DNA of 64,000 nucleotides from Cybelea sp963824595 (lineage in GTDB: Bacteria; Vulcanimicrobiota; Vulcanimicrobiia; Vulcanimicrobiales; Vulcanimicrobiaceae), in contig CAWGPY010000004.1 of NCBI GenBank assembly GCA_963824595.1, forward strand, positions 1 through 64,000. Direction: 5' to 3'. The notes below the pieces were generated by a model. That model had not been told where the DNA came from, did no database searches, and saw only the letters and a list, made by a program, of their open reading frames with translations. Position numbers and translations under genes: made by a program. Shown one piece after another: positions 51,969 to 61,736 of this stretch (the first letter of the stretch is position 1; every line of letters starts with the position of its first letter).

Positions 51969-52877
51969 TTACGGGGCGAGCAGCACCTTGCCGATCCCGC
52001 CCTTCGCGAACGCGGCCTGCGCGGCGCCCGCGTTCTTCAGTTCCTCGCGTCGGCCGATCGGGATCGTCATTTTGCCGGCGTTTACGGCATCGGCGATGAA
52101 GGCGATGCCCGCTCGGTCTTGCTTTGAGCGGAACGCTACGACGCGCACCTTCGGGTAGTCTTTGGTGCCGTCGGGCTCTCCCGTCACGGATGCAAACGTC
52201 CCGCCGTCCTTGACCTTCGCGAGCAGAGCCGTCGCCGGTTTCCCGCGAAGTGCGTTTGCCACGACGTCGACTTGCGGAATGGTCGCGAAGATCGCGGGAT
52301 CGTCGAGAGCGACCGTTTCGTCGGCGGCGATGCTGTCCGCCTGGTCGAGCTGAAAACGCTGCACGCCGGCGATCACGTGCGCATCCAGTTCCTTCGCCAT
52401 ATAGACGGCACAACGGCCGACGGCGCCCGCCGCTCCGGCGACCAACACCGTCTGCCCAGGCTGTAATCCACCTGCGACGGAGATCAATTGGCTGCCCGTG
52501 ACACCTACGAGCGGAATCGCGGCCGCATCGGCCAGATCCATCGTCTCCGGCACCTTGGCGAAGAGAGCCGCTTTGTCGGCGACGAGCTCGGCGTACGTGT
52601 GGTACGACCACGCGCAGACGCGGTCGCCTACCTTGAGTTCGGTGACGCCGGCGCCCGTGGCGACTACCGTTCCCGAGACGTCCAGGCCGATAATCGCCGG
52701 AAAGCGCAACGTCCAATGATCCTTCAAGTCGCCGTTGCGTTCGAGCATGTCTTCCGGGTTGATGCCGATGCCGGCCGCCTCGACGAGGACGTCGCCCGCG
52801 CCTGGCTCGGGATCCGGCATGTCTTGATATTTCATGACTTCCGGGCCGCCGTATGCGCTCACCACAGATGCTTTCAT
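51969..52877 (-). CDS. Zinc-independent NADP-dependent oxidoreductase (MDR, quinone reductase-like)
   Basis: 302 residues. N-terminal GroES-like domain (MKASVVSAYGGPEVMKYQDM; PAIIGLDVSGTVVATGAGV; VGDRV) without zinc cysteines, then a Rossmann domain with VLVAGAAGAVG near 147. Typical quinone oxidoreductase length. Placed between two VOC proteins on the same strand; the cluster may act on one reactive carbonyl or aromatic substrate. Confidence 0.85.
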   Translation of the reverse strand: MKASVVSAYGGPEVMKYQDMPDPEPGAGDVLVEAAGIGINPEDMLERNGDLKDHWTLRFPAIIGLDVSGTVVATGAGVTELKVGDRVCAWSYHTYAELVADKAALFAKVPETMDLADAAAIPLVGVTGSQLISVAGGLQPGQTVLVAGAAGAVGRCAVYMAKELDAHVIAGVQRFQLDQADSIAADETVALDDPAIFATIPQVDVVANALRGKPATALLAKVKDGGTFASVTGEPDGTKDYPKVRVVAFRSKQDRAGIAFIADAVNAGKMTIPIGRREELKNAGAAQAAFAKGGIGKVLLAP

Positions 52878-52961
52878 GTATCGCTCACGAGAAGCGGGCG
52901 TTTGGCTCTTCTACCGGAAAAACGGCACTCGCGAGCGAGCCCGCGCCGCATCAGGTGCTTC

Positions 52962-53414
52962 TTATCCATAAGGGACCCCGGCTTTGCTTTGCCCCACTTC
53001 GATGATGTAACCGTCAGGATCGCGGATGTAGCAGCGCGTCTCGCCATACTTGTCTAGAGGTTCAGTGAGAAACGTCGCTCCCCGACTCTTCCATAACTTG
53101 TAGCACGCTTGAATGTCTGCTACCCGGATATTCATGAAGCTACTGATCTCATCGGGGTCGGGAGGGGGCCGGAGGGTCACCGTTGGTTTGTCCGGTGTCG
53201 GACCGCCCCCAACGTTGATTATGAGCCATGTGTTTGCGATCTTGATGTACGGCGGTGCGTTGCCATCGCCCGTGCTCACAATTTCGCCCCCGAAGACCGT
53301 TTTGTAGAATTCGGCGGATCGCTCGAGGTCGGCTACGGTGAGAAAGTGAGCGACGGTAAACCCCTCGTGCGGTGGCATCCGATAGCGTCCCTGCTCTACT
53401 TGTACTTCGTCCAT
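52962..53414 (-). CDS. Glyoxalase/VOC-family protein, paralogue
   Basis: 150 residues from ATG 53414 (GGAGAG just upstream). Same fold and ends as the protein at 51459: HFLTVADLERSAEFYKTVFG, IRVADIQACYKLWKSRGATF, CYIRDPDGYIIEVGQSKAG. The C-terminal 30 codons are nearly identical in DNA between the two copies. First gene of the cluster. Confidence 0.85.
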   Translation of the reverse strand: MDEVQVEQGRYRMPPHEGFTVAHFLTVADLERSAEFYKTVFGGEIVSTGDGNAPPYIKIANTWLIINVGGGPTPDKPTVTLRPPPDPDEISSFMNIRVADIQACYKLWKSRGATFLTEPLDKYGETRCYIRDPDGYIIEVGQSKAGVPYG

Positions 53415-53811
53415 TGATCTCTCCAATCGCAATTATAGTTTAATGCGTGGGCTTCGCGTTTCGAGTGAACGTGGACGAATGGAATGTTCTGTCCATCTAT
53501 CTCGGTGACGCACTGCGAAGTCGCATTCATCCGAGCCTCAAGCGTCCGCCGATTGTCGGTCTCTTTGGAGACCATCGCATCGCCTTGATGCGGCGGCGCA
53601 AACGGTCAAGGTCCGACTTCGGAACCTTATCCGTCGTGGCCATGCAAACGAAGCAATACCGTTCCATTTCGAACAAAAAACTCCGCGCGTATTTGCGAAG
53701 AAGTTGAGGCCCTCGCTAACCTCTTTCACCCGAGCAAAGTGTAGTATAAAACATGCTCGCACTTTGTCGCTTTGTCAAGTAAGCGAGCCGCGGTCGACAT
53801 CGCGCCGGAGT
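53415..53811. other. Intergenic, no gene recognised
   Basis: Promoter side of the VOC cluster and 3' side of the ClC gene. Short frames on both strands are not convincing. Confidence 0.4.
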
Positions 53812-55596
53812 CTAAACCCCCAACATCGAAGCATCCGCCGCACTGCGATAGGCGTCGAGAACGTCGCGCCGCGTCACGATCCCGGTGAAGTTTCCGCTTG
53901 TGGGATCGATGACGGGCAGCAGCGGCGCCCGCGGGTCGGCCATCGAGATCGCAGCTTTCTCCAAGGTGTCCGAGGATGAAAGAATCACCGACGGCGCGCG
54001 GCTCAGTTCGTCGATCTTACGTTCACCGTCCGAGCCTTGGGCGAGGCTTGCCGCGATTTCAGATACCGCGACCAATCCGACGAAATGCGTTCCGTCGACC
54101 AACGGGATTGCAAGCTCTTCGGTGTCTCGAAGGCGTGCAGCGACCTCGCGTACCGTTTCGCCAGATTCCGCTATCACAGGAGCCCGGCGCTCGACGGCGC
54201 TCACTCGCACGCGGGAGAAGAAGCCAGGATTACGTGCGCGCATCCAATCGATGCCTTGGCGAACCAGCTTCATCTCATAGATGGTGTGCCCGAGTAACCT
54301 TCGGCCGAGAAGGGTCGCGATCACGGTGCAAACCATCAGCGGCAGAATGATCGTGTAGTCGCTCGACATCTCGAACACGATCATGATTGATGTGATCGGT
54401 GCCTCTGCGGCGGCGGCGAAGACCGCCGACATGGCGACGAGGCCGTAGGCGGCGGCACTGGCGGTCCAACTCGGAAAGGCCGCATGAGCCACCGTTCCGA
54501 ACGCGTCGCCGAGCATCGCGCCGGTAAACAGCGAAGGAGCGAAGATGCCGCCGCTGCCGCCGGCGCCCAGCGTCAGCGACGTCGCGAGCGGTTTCATCGC
54601 CGCAAGCGCGAACGCGTGCAGCGCGGGAACGTGTTGCGAAAGGACCGCGTCCACGCTGTCGTAGCCGACTCCGAAGACTTGGGGATATCGGATGCCGATG
54701 ATGCCCACGAGAGCGAACCCGAATGCAGCCTTCATCCAACCCGCGATACGCCACGCGTCAAAGCGGTCTTCGATGTAATACAGCAGCTTTACGAAGCCCG
54801 CCGCCCAGAAAGCGGCGACGACGCCAAGCAGCGCGTAGAGCGCGAGCTCGGCTGGCGAAACGAGATAGAACGCCGATGCGGTAAAGGAAGGATGATTGCC
54901 GAAGAATGAGCGCCCTATGACGGCGGCGACCACGCTGGCGACGACGATCGACGCAAATGAACGCGGCTCGAACCGCCCGAGAATGACTTCCGCGGCAAAG
55001 AAGACGCCACCGATCGGTGCGTTGAAGGTGGCCGAGATGCCGCTCGCTGCGCCGCACGCTACGAGCGTTCGAACGATGGGCGAAGGAGCGCGGCAGATTT
55101 GGCCGAGGACCGAACCGATCGCCGAACCGATCTGCACGATCGGGCCCTCGCGGCCGCAGCTTCCGCCAAAACCGATACAGGTCGCCGAAGCCAAGCTCTT
55201 AACCGCGATGACGCGCGGTCGGATGACACCGGCGCGTAGCGCGACCGCCGCCATGACCTCCGGGACGCCGTGACCTTTGGCCTCCCTCGCAAATCGCTCG
55301 ACGATGAAGCTAGTGATGATGCCGCCGATAATGAGCACCGGCACGACGTTCGCACGGCCGAGAAATGAGAGGGCGGGGGCGAGGACGCTCATCGCGAGGC
55401 GCGACTCGCCGAAGATCAAGTAGCGAAACGCCACCGCTCCCAGGCCGCCCCCGAGCCCCACGACCATCGCAGCGAGCAGCAAGAATGTGCTCTGGGACAG
55501 CGAGAGTCGTCCGAACTCGAAGCGATAGCCGCGCGTCGTTTCGACATACCGAGCAATCGGTACCCGCAGCTTGGTCGGACCTATATTAACGGTCAT
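53812..55596 (-). CDS. ClC-family chloride channel or Cl-/H+ antiporter with CBS pair
   Basis: 594 residues from ATG 55596. About ten hydrophobic segments form the ClC membrane domain (35-450). Conserved anion-pathway motifs: GFGGSCGREGP with gating glutamate E150, and GSGGIFAPSLFTGA (347-360). A glutamate at 203 (AAEVILGRF) fits the internal proton glutamate of ClC antiporters, so exchange of Cl- for H+ is likely. The C-terminal 120 residues hold two CBS domains (VREVAARLRDTEELAIPLVD; LEKAAISMADPRAPLLPVID) that usually bind adenine nucleotides. A longer ATG frame to 55647 lacks family similarity. Confidence 0.95.
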   Translation of the reverse strand: MTVNIGPTKLRVPIARYVETTRGYRFEFGRLSLSQSTFLLLAAMVVGLGGGLGAVAFRYLIFGESRLAMSVLAPALSFLGRANVVPVLIIGGIITSFIVERFAREAKGHGVPEVMAAVALRAGVIRPRVIAVKSLASATCIGFGGSCGREGPIVQIGSAIGSVLGQICRAPSPIVRTLVACGAASGISATFNAPIGGVFFAAEVILGRFEPRSFASIVVASVVAAVIGRSFFGNHPSFTASAFYLVSPAELALYALLGVVAAFWAAGFVKLLYYIEDRFDAWRIAGWMKAAFGFALVGIIGIRYPQVFGVGYDSVDAVLSQHVPALHAFALAAMKPLATSLTLGAGGSGGIFAPSLFTGAMLGDAFGTVAHAAFPSWTASAAAYGLVAMSAVFAAAAEAPITSIMIVFEMSSDYTIILPLMVCTVIATLLGRRLLGHTIYEMKLVRQGIDWMRARNPGFFSRVRVSAVERRAPVIAESGETVREVAARLRDTEELAIPLVDGTHFVGLVAVSEIAASLAQGSDGERKIDELSRAPSVILSSSDTLEKAAISMADPRAPLLPVIDPTSGNFTGIVTRRDVLDAYRSAADASMLGV

Positions 55597-56179
55597 ACTC
55601 GCTACTTTTCTCGCAAAGCACCTTATGTTGCTTCTGCCAGTGTCCAAGTGGGCCGGCTGACGCCCGGCCGAGGCGCGACGAACAAGATGAAGATCGCAAG
55701 GTACACTTCGACAAGATCGTCATCGCACACGGCGATCGTTTCGGTGGCTATAGCCGTTATCGGACGGCCTCCCGCTCAAAGTCGGGCTGCAAGATCGGGT
55801 GTACGTGAAGAAAGGTACTGAAGTCGTCGTTCACGACGATCATGTGCAGGAGTTTGGTCATGTCGACACGGTACGAGCAGACATCCCATTACGCTCGACG
55901 TCCCACTCTGAAGCGCGAACGTGCCAGGAATCGGCGGGGCCGGGGCGGCGGCCGCAACCAACGTCAGTATCGCGCCGGCCAGGATCGGATACGTTTCGCA
56001 CGATCGCTCGTCCTCAAGATAATCGGCGGACGGCTAGGGGGTGACCGGATGCGGCGGGCACGCTTCGTTTCCTTCGATCACGTGCTGACGAGCCACCCGG
56101 CGTGGTCTCGCGATCTCGGCCGACTGCCGGATTCGGGCTTCAGCGATTATTCATTCTTTCGTAGTACGGTGCTCGACAA
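55597..56179. other. Intergenic, no gene recognised
   Basis: 580 bp. A + frame around 55790-55890 reads VYVKKGTEVVVHDDHVQEFG, slightly like PRC-barrel proteins, but no complete gene can be drawn. Confidence 0.4.
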
Positions 56180-57571
56180 GTGGACGAGCGACCGGTTACC
56201 CTTGCGCTCGCAATCCTGCTCGCCTTGGCAGCGATCGGTGCAGGGCAGCTCGGCCGCACCCCTCGGATCGCCGTGACGCCAGCGTCCGGCCTGGTCGGAG
56301 ATCCGACAGGGATTCGGGTGACGGGTCTTCCTCCCGGCAGCGTCGCCGAGATCACAGCCGAGGTTCGAGACGCTCACGGCGCTGCGTGGAAGTCGGTTGC
56401 AACGTGCCGCGCCGATCCCTCGGGCGCGATCGATCTGGCGACGTGCGATTCGATTGCCGGGACGTATACGGGCGTCGATCCGGGCGGGCTTATGTGGTCG
56501 ATGAGGCCCGAATCCGCCGGACCCGCATTCTTCACTCCGCCGGCGCACGGGCAGGCTATCGACTATGCGATCGAGCTGCGCATCGGCGGAACGGCGATCG
56601 CAGCGGCGCGGGCGCGGCGGGTCAGGGCGCTTCCCGGAGTGACGGTCCGGCCGATAACGGCGCCGTTCGTAGGAACGTTGGCACTCCCGCCGCTCGCCGG
56701 TAAGCATCCCGCGATCATTCTGCTCGGCGGCTCGGAGGGTGGGGACTCGATGTCGGACGTCGCGCCGCTGTTGGCCTCGCACGGGTTCGTCACGGTATCG
56801 GTTGCCTACTTCGGCCTTCCCGGACTGCCGAAGTACCTCGTCGACATCCCCGTTGAAACAGTAGGCGCCGCCATCGGCTGGATATCGAAACAGCCGTACG
56901 TCGACGCACGGCGGATCTCGGTTTTGGGAATATCGAGGGGCGGGGATTTGGCGTTCCTAGTTGGCGCCACGTATCCGCAAATCCACTCCGTGGTGTCCGT
57001 CGTCGGCGCGCCGTTTGCGATGTACGGAATCGATTTGGGCGCGCCTAACCGAAACGCTGCCGGAGCTTGGTCTCTGGCCGGCAAAGAGCTTCCTTTCGTT
57101 CCCGCCGATCCAGGTGGCGCGGCGAAGGTGCATCGACTCATCGCGGACGGCGGCAAAGTGGCGCTCGGCATTGAGGCCGACGCCTCAGTGACGAACAATC
57201 CAGAGGCGGTCGCGCGCGCGTTCTTCCCACTGCAGAACATCCGAGGCCGCGTTCTGTGCGTTGGCGGCGGGGACGACCAATTGATGAACTCAGCGCGAAG
57301 CTGCGACATGGCGCTACAGTACTTGCGCGAGCACAACCACCCATACGACGATCGTAAACTCGTTTTCCCGACCGCCGGACACGACGTCTTGTCGTTTTTT
57401 CTTCCGACCTTCGGCTACCGCGAGTTCGCCGTGGGCCGTTTTACCGAAGTCGATGGTGGATCTCCGCAAGCCGACGGAACGGCAAACGAGACAGCGTGGC
57501 CGGCAATTCTCGAATTCCTCGAAACCGCTGGTATCGGCAACGAGCGGGTGCCTTCAGCGAGCCCGCCTTAA
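56180..57571 (+). CDS. Acyl-CoA thioesterase/BAAT-like alpha/beta hydrolase
   Basis: 463 residues from GTG 56180. A hydrophobic N-terminus (VTLALAILLALAAIGAG) suggests export. Residues 30-165 match the thioesterase/BAAT N-terminal beta domain (VTPASGLVGDPTGIRVTGLP). The hydrolase domain has nucleophile S in GISRGGDLAF, aspartate in GGGDDQLMNS and histidine in AGHDVLSF. Mammalian relatives hydrolyse acyl-CoA or conjugate amino acids; an exported bacterial one may act on other esters. The motif is GxSxG with serine, so hydrolase rather than Cys acyltransferase. Confidence 0.85.
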   Translation: MDERPVTLALAILLALAAIGAGQLGRTPRIAVTPASGLVGDPTGIRVTGLPPGSVAEITAEVRDAHGAAWKSVATCRADPSGAIDLATCDSIAGTYTGVDPGGLMWSMRPESAGPAFFTPPAHGQAIDYAIELRIGGTAIAAARARRVRALPGVTVRPITAPFVGTLALPPLAGKHPAIILLGGSEGGDSMSDVAPLLASHGFVTVSVAYFGLPGLPKYLVDIPVETVGAAIGWISKQPYVDARRISVLGISRGGDLAFLVGATYPQIHSVVSVVGAPFAMYGIDLGAPNRNAAGAWSLAGKELPFVPADPGGAAKVHRLIADGGKVALGIEADASVTNNPEAVARAFFPLQNIRGRVLCVGGGDDQLMNSARSCDMALQYLREHNHPYDDRKLVFPTAGHDVLSFFLPTFGYREFAVGRFTEVDGGSPQADGTANETAWPAILEFLETAGIGNERVPSASPP

Positions 57572-57629
57572 TCGGTCGACGACGCGCCTGACGCCGGCAA
57601 GCAATCGAACTTTCGCACGTCGCGTGTGT

Positions 57630-58616
57630 CTATTTCTTGCTGACTACGGCGCCAATGGGCTCGGAAGGCCCGGCAATCGTCTCGAGCGGCTTTCCGCCGG
57701 CCGGATATTTCCAAGTGCCGACCGTGCCGGAGCCGAAGTTCGGTCCCACTATGCGCCTGCCCATAATCCAAAACTGAAAGACTTTGTTGGCTTCGCCCAA
57801 CGTCGTCGTTCCCGTCGTCGTTCCGTTTTGACCATTGATGGCAAACTGGTAGATCTTCCCAGTGGATTCGTCGCCGACAGCAAGGTATTTGCCGTCCCAT
57901 TGAACGCCGCCCGGGCTAATAATCGCCTGATCCAGGGTAACGTCGGCGAGAGTGTTGCTCCCCTGCCGCAGCACGGCAAATGCAAACGATTCCTCGGGAG
58001 TGTTGCCATCGACAAAAAGATTGCCGGCCGGGTCGTAGCCGCAGAGTACCATGCCGCCAAAGGACGGATCGGTGTAGCGTTTCTTGGGCTGGGTTTTGCC
58101 GCGAGCATAGATCGCGACATCACCGGAACCCCCGTCAGTAGAGAAGTTGGCGACGGCGACGTTTCCGGTCACCGGGTCGATCGCACAGCCGTTCGGTATG
58201 GACCCGGAATCCGAGATCGTCGCTTTGGGCGTGGTCGCGCCGTGCGCGTATTCAAGCACGGCGGCCGCTCCGGCATCCACGACGAATACATCGCCGTGCT
58301 TATTCATGCATTCGCCGGCGAGCGAGGAAAAGCCGGTAAGGGTTTGCATCAAGGCGCCCCCCGGATAGGAATACACGAAAACGTCGTGCGTCAGGAAGTC
58401 CGAAACGTAGACGAGATCGGTGCGGTGCCGATCGCCCTGCGCGGCTTGTGAAGGCCTGACAAAGCTCGCACTCGGAAGCGAACGCTCCGATACGCAGCTC
58501 GGCAGCGCGGCGCCGGCGCCGCAAAAAATAAGAATAGCCGCGATTCGACCGATAACCTTCGCGGCGCAGCGTTCCCCTGAAGCTCTGCGACTATGATCTT
58601 GACCCGGATCCTTCAC
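57630..58616 (-). CDS. Secreted beta-propeller lipoprotein
   Basis: 328 residues from GTG 58616 (AAAGGAAC 8 bp upstream; the frame is open to 58730 but overlaps the next gene). Lipobox LPSC. LVYVSDFLTHDVFVYSYPGG, MQTLTGFSSLAGECMNKHGD, VLEYAHGATTPKATISDSGS, CAIDPVTGNVAV, QWDGKYLAVGDESTGKIYQF, KYPAGGKPLETIAGP. This paralogue lies outside the array, so the family is also chromosomal. Confidence 0.8.
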   Translation of the reverse strand: MKDPGQDHSRRASGERCAAKVIGRIAAILIFCGAGAALPSCVSERSLPSASFVRPSQAAQGDRHRTDLVYVSDFLTHDVFVYSYPGGALMQTLTGFSSLAGECMNKHGDVFVVDAGAAAVLEYAHGATTPKATISDSGSIPNGCAIDPVTGNVAVANFSTDGGSGDVAIYARGKTQPKKRYTDPSFGGMVLCGYDPAGNLFVDGNTPEESFAFAVLRQGSNTLADVTLDQAIISPGGVQWDGKYLAVGDESTGKIYQFAINGQNGTTTGTTTLGEANKVFQFWIMGRRIVGPNFGSGTVGTWKYPAGGKPLETIAGPSEPIGAVVSKK

Positions 58617-58671
58617 GTGAGAGTTCCTTTCGATCCGATTTCCGGGCTCCTTCGAGGAGGAGGCGACGGCG

Positions 58672-59445
58672 TCAGTTTCCTGCGTCGACAGAATCGTACA
58701 CGCTGAGCGAATGCTCGAACGAGGACGCATCCACCGCCAGGGGGCCGGTAAAGGGCCTATCCAGCAAATACGTCGTGGTTAGCAGCATTCCGATCATTAT
58801 CGCCATCGCCGCAGATAATACGTAGTGCAGCGAAAACACCTCCATATAGAGGAAAAACGTCATCCCAATCACGATCGCGGCGCCCAGCAGCAAGACGAAC
58901 CAGACAATCCTGGGCAGGCGCTCTTCGGCCTCCAGCGTGCGCCGATTTCTGTCGGCAGCGACAGTCGAGAACGTGCGCAAAAACTCGACGCTGATTGGCG
59001 CGGCAGCTCTAGCGCGTGGCAGTTGGCCGAAGGCGCGGTAAAGTTCGCTGATGAGGCGACGTGCGGTTGGACTGGCTCCGCCGGTTTTGGCTTGAATTTG
59101 CCATTCCTGGGTGACGACGGCTTCGGTGTACTCGCGCAGCAAACGACGCATTGCACGTTGTTCGTCCGGTGGCATGCCCGCCGTCTGGCGATACATCGTT
59201 GTAAGCGTCGACGCTTCCTCTGCGGCGTTGGCGTTGGCTGCATCGAACGATTCCCAGACCGCGATCACGACAAAGGCCAACAAGACGGCATAGATCGTAC
59301 CGGCCGCGAGGAAGATCGCGGCCAGCACTTCATTGTGCCCTTTCTGGACGTGCTCCTTGAGCATGTGGCGGGCCAGCAGGATCACCGCCGTGAAGAATCC
59401 GGCAAAGCCAATAAGCACGAGCGTGATCATAAAGAGTTCGTTCAT
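58672..59445 (-). CDS. DUF4239 (bestrophin-like) membrane protein
   Basis: 257 residues from ATG 59445 (MNELFMITLVLIGFAGFFTA). Two N-terminal membrane helices (9-30; 45-68), a central soluble helical region with EASTLTTMYRQTAGMPPDEQ typical of DUF4239, and two C-terminal helices (IVWFVLLLGAAIVIGMTFFL; AMAIMIGMLLTTTYLL). Function unknown; the fold is thought to resemble bestrophin channels. Normal family length. Confidence 0.8.
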   Translation of the reverse strand: MNELFMITLVLIGFAGFFTAVILLARHMLKEHVQKGHNEVLAAIFLAAGTIYAVLLAFVVIAVWESFDAANANAAEEASTLTTMYRQTAGMPPDEQRAMRRLLREYTEAVVTQEWQIQAKTGGASPTARRLISELYRAFGQLPRARAAAPISVEFLRTFSTVAADRNRRTLEAEERLPRIVWFVLLLGAAIVIGMTFFLYMEVFSLHYVLSAAMAIMIGMLLTTTYLLDRPFTGPLAVDASSFEHSLSVYDSVDAGN

Positions 59446-59564
59446 CGCGTCTATTTTCACGCCGGCTTCGCCGACGCCCCCCAGTCAACACCCGGATCGC
59501 GGCCCTACTGCTTGTCTGCGTACGTACTCGCTTCGGCCATCTCAGAATGCCTAAAGCGCGAAGC

Positions 59565-60296
59565 TTAGTAGGCGCACCCCGCATAATCCCACTCTAAGGC
59601 GACTACTCGATTCGCGCGGAACACGACGATTCCTAAGGTTTGCTCGTGCTTAATATCCGGGCCGATGCTTCGACAATTGTTGTAATGTGCGGAAATCGGT
59701 GGGTGGTGGGGCGGTCCATAGAAGATCGCCGCGTTGTAGGCCGCCGCTTGCGGAAATGCGCAGCCCTTCATCGTCGTTAAATGAAATGTGGATGGCGTGT
59801 TGAATGCGGCGCGGACTTTGTCGAGCGTGTCGCCAAGGTGCACGTTGCCGCCCATTGCTAGAGCCGACAGGTCCCTTTCCTTCACCGTCGCCGGCGGCGC
59901 TCCGGCGTTGGCGATCAGCAGAAAGCTCCCCCGGTCCTGCCCCTCTTCCTGAAAGAGGCCGATCCGGTGAGTCGGATCGTAAATCGCACCGATGCGCGTA
60001 AAGGGTACGTTAAGCGGCGCATCCGTGAATTGCGCTCTCATCCCGAAGCGAGCCGGGTTCTCGGCGTCGCGTGGGTTGCCGAGGAACCGATCGACCTCGG
60101 GACCGATTTGCGCTTTTACCTGATACCCCGCCGGAAAAGGAGCGGCATAGCAGCCCCAACCCGGCAAGGAATGGTACCATCGCCCGATCGGACTCGCGGC
60201 TGTTGGTTGGGGCGGTGCTGCGGGCGCCGCCCGCGTCGTGATGGCGAGAACCGCCGCAACGTAGACTATGGTATGAATCGGCTTCGACTTGCGCAT
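59565..60296 (-). CDS. Secreted protein of unknown function
   Basis: 243 residues with a signal peptide (IHTIVYVAAVLAITTRAAPA). Mature part GRWYHSLPGWGCYAAPFPAG, with four further cysteines suggesting disulphides. MGGNVHLGDTLDKVRAAFNT resembles the SmpA/BamE-like motif (G-x-T-x-x-V), used in outer-membrane lipoproteins, but the similarity is short. Confidence 0.6.
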   Translation of the reverse strand: MRKSKPIHTIVYVAAVLAITTRAAPAAPPQPTAASPIGRWYHSLPGWGCYAAPFPAGYQVKAQIGPEVDRFLGNPRDAENPARFGMRAQFTDAPLNVPFTRIGAIYDPTHRIGLFQEEGQDRGSFLLIANAGAPPATVKERDLSALAMGGNVHLGDTLDKVRAAFNTPSTFHLTTMKGCAFPQAAAYNAAIFYGPPHHPPISAHYNNCRSIGPDIKHEQTLGIVVFRANRVVALEWDYAGCAY

Positions 60297-60368
60297 ACGC
60301 GAGTGCTTTTCGTCGCAAAGCGCCTACTGCCTCGGCTTGGCGTCGTTTCGAACGGTGCGAGCGATACG

Positions 60369-60791
60369 TTAGCGAACGACGGGCCGTCCCCAATAAGCCC
60401 GGCGATAAGCACGCCAATGGGGACGACGTGTCCGATATACCCGATGCCCATATACGGCCGGATAAGGCGCGTACCCGTAGCCTCCCCCAACATAGCCGTA
60501 ACCTCCACCGTAGCCATAGCCACCATAGCCAACGCCAACCCCAACGCCGTAGCCGTAGGGATAGCCGTACCCGTAGCGGGGGTAGCCGTAGCGGGGGTAA
60601 CCATAGCCGTACCGATAGCCGTATCCCCGGTATCCGGTTCCGTAGTAGCGGTTGCCCGGGAGCGCCCGTCCCGTCGCTGCCGGTCGAACGGCTCCGGCGG
60701 AGACGTGAGCCGCCGATGCCGGCGCCGCGGCGCCGAGTGACGACGCTAAGCCCAGCGCGCATGCCAATAAGGCGTTATGCGATTTCATCAT
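60369..60791 (-). CDS. Secreted glycine- and tyrosine-rich repeat protein
   Basis: 140 residues. Signal peptide cleaved after AASA (SAHVSAG). Residues 45-115 are GY repeats (YRGYGYRYGYGYPRYGYPRY, then GVGVGVGYGGYGYGGGYGY), low complexity. C-terminus basic. Such GY-rich exported proteins are found in many proteobacteria and Eremiobacterota without known function; they may form a flexible envelope or matrix layer. Confidence 0.7.
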   Translation of the reverse strand: MMKSHNALLACALGLASSLGAAAPASAAHVSAGAVRPAATGRALPGNRYYGTGYRGYGYRYGYGYPRYGYPRYGYGYPYGYGVGVGVGYGGYGYGGGYGYVGGGYGYAPYPAVYGHRVYRTRRPHWRAYRRAYWGRPVVR

Positions 60792-60934
60792 GCCTCATTT
60801 CTAGCATCGTTGAGGCGAAAGCTCTCGTCAGTAATGATTAGAAGCTTCTTCGAAAAGGATGAGAGCGTAGGTCGAGCGGCGATCGACGCGCGCGTGAGGC
60901 TCGGTGCGAAGATGCTCCCGTACCCGGGGCTGCA

Positions 60935-61630
60935 TCATGCCCCGTAGTAGGTGATGCTCCGAAATAGGATATCCCTCGGCTGGATCCCCTGCTCCGCGTG
61001 GTCCGGATCGTCTCCGGAATCGAACTCCTTGATCCAATTCCCATACCGATCGAATTCGTAGCGGCTGATTGTCGTCTGCGACCGCCCATCGCCGAAGTGA
61101 ACGACTTGCCGAACGTCGCGCCCATCCGAGTCACGCGACAAGGTTGTGAATCCGTCGGGCTTACCCGCTGCGTCGAGCGAATCAATGCGGACCACGCGGC
61201 CGTTGCCATCGTAAAAATACAACGAGCGTTCGACAAACTCGCCCTTCGCGCTCGCCGTCCGCGACTCGATTAGCAGCCCCCGATCGTCGTACCGTTCGTT
61301 CGTCGTGCGGTCGCCCATATTTGAATGGACGATCACCGTCGTGGCATCGACGCGCTGGACGTGTTGGTCGTCGACGAAGTCGCCCTTATATTCCTTGCTC
61401 GCGACCTCGTTGCACGCGCGGTCGTACGTTACGTCGGAAACCAGCACTTGCGACGTGTCGGGCTTGCCGTCGGCGCCGGTTTGAATGGTCTGCATCGTCG
61501 TCACTATGGTATGCACCGGACCGGCGAGCTCGTCGCGCGCGCAATCACTCTGCCGTGCCGGCGCCGCTGCGCCGGCCGTTGCCGCGAGCAAGGCCACGGC
61601 AACGTTCGCAACCGCCAACGTCCTAGCCAC
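60935..61630 (-). CDS. Secreted protein with RHS/YD-like repeats
   Basis: 231 residues from GTG 61630, giving a clean signal peptide (VARTLAVANVAVALLAATAG). The frame is open to 61696 but starts weakly. Mature part has repeated Y/F-D-G-R turns: TNERYDDRGLLIESRT, SLYFYDGNGRVVRI, TISRYEFDRYGNWIKEFDSG, as in RHS or YD-repeat shell proteins. Too short for a toxin cage. Probably periplasmic. Confidence 0.65.
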   Translation of the reverse strand: MARTLAVANVAVALLAATAGAAAPARQSDCARDELAGPVHTIVTTMQTIQTGADGKPDTSQVLVSDVTYDRACNEVASKEYKGDFVDDQHVQRVDATTVIVHSNMGDRTTNERYDDRGLLIESRTASAKGEFVERSLYFYDGNGRVVRIDSLDAAGKPDGFTTLSRDSDGRDVRQVVHFGDGRSQTTISRYEFDRYGNWIKEFDSGDDPDHAEQGIQPRDILFRSITYYGA

Positions 61631-61736
61631 GTCGAAGCCTTCTCGGGCGTCGTAGCCGGGTCCCCGTGACCGCGCCCCACCGGCCGTCCAGCGCAAGATT
61701 AGGCAACTGCGCCAGAGAAAAAGCCGACGAAGTCAA

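Noticed and set aside
55790..55960. PRC-barrel gene
   Set aside because: Only about 30 codons look plausible, with no start and no full domain.
60010..60762. Long overlapping frames opposite and within the GY-rich gene
   Set aside because: Low-complexity shadows; the frame at 60369-60791 has a signal peptide and consistent GY repeats.
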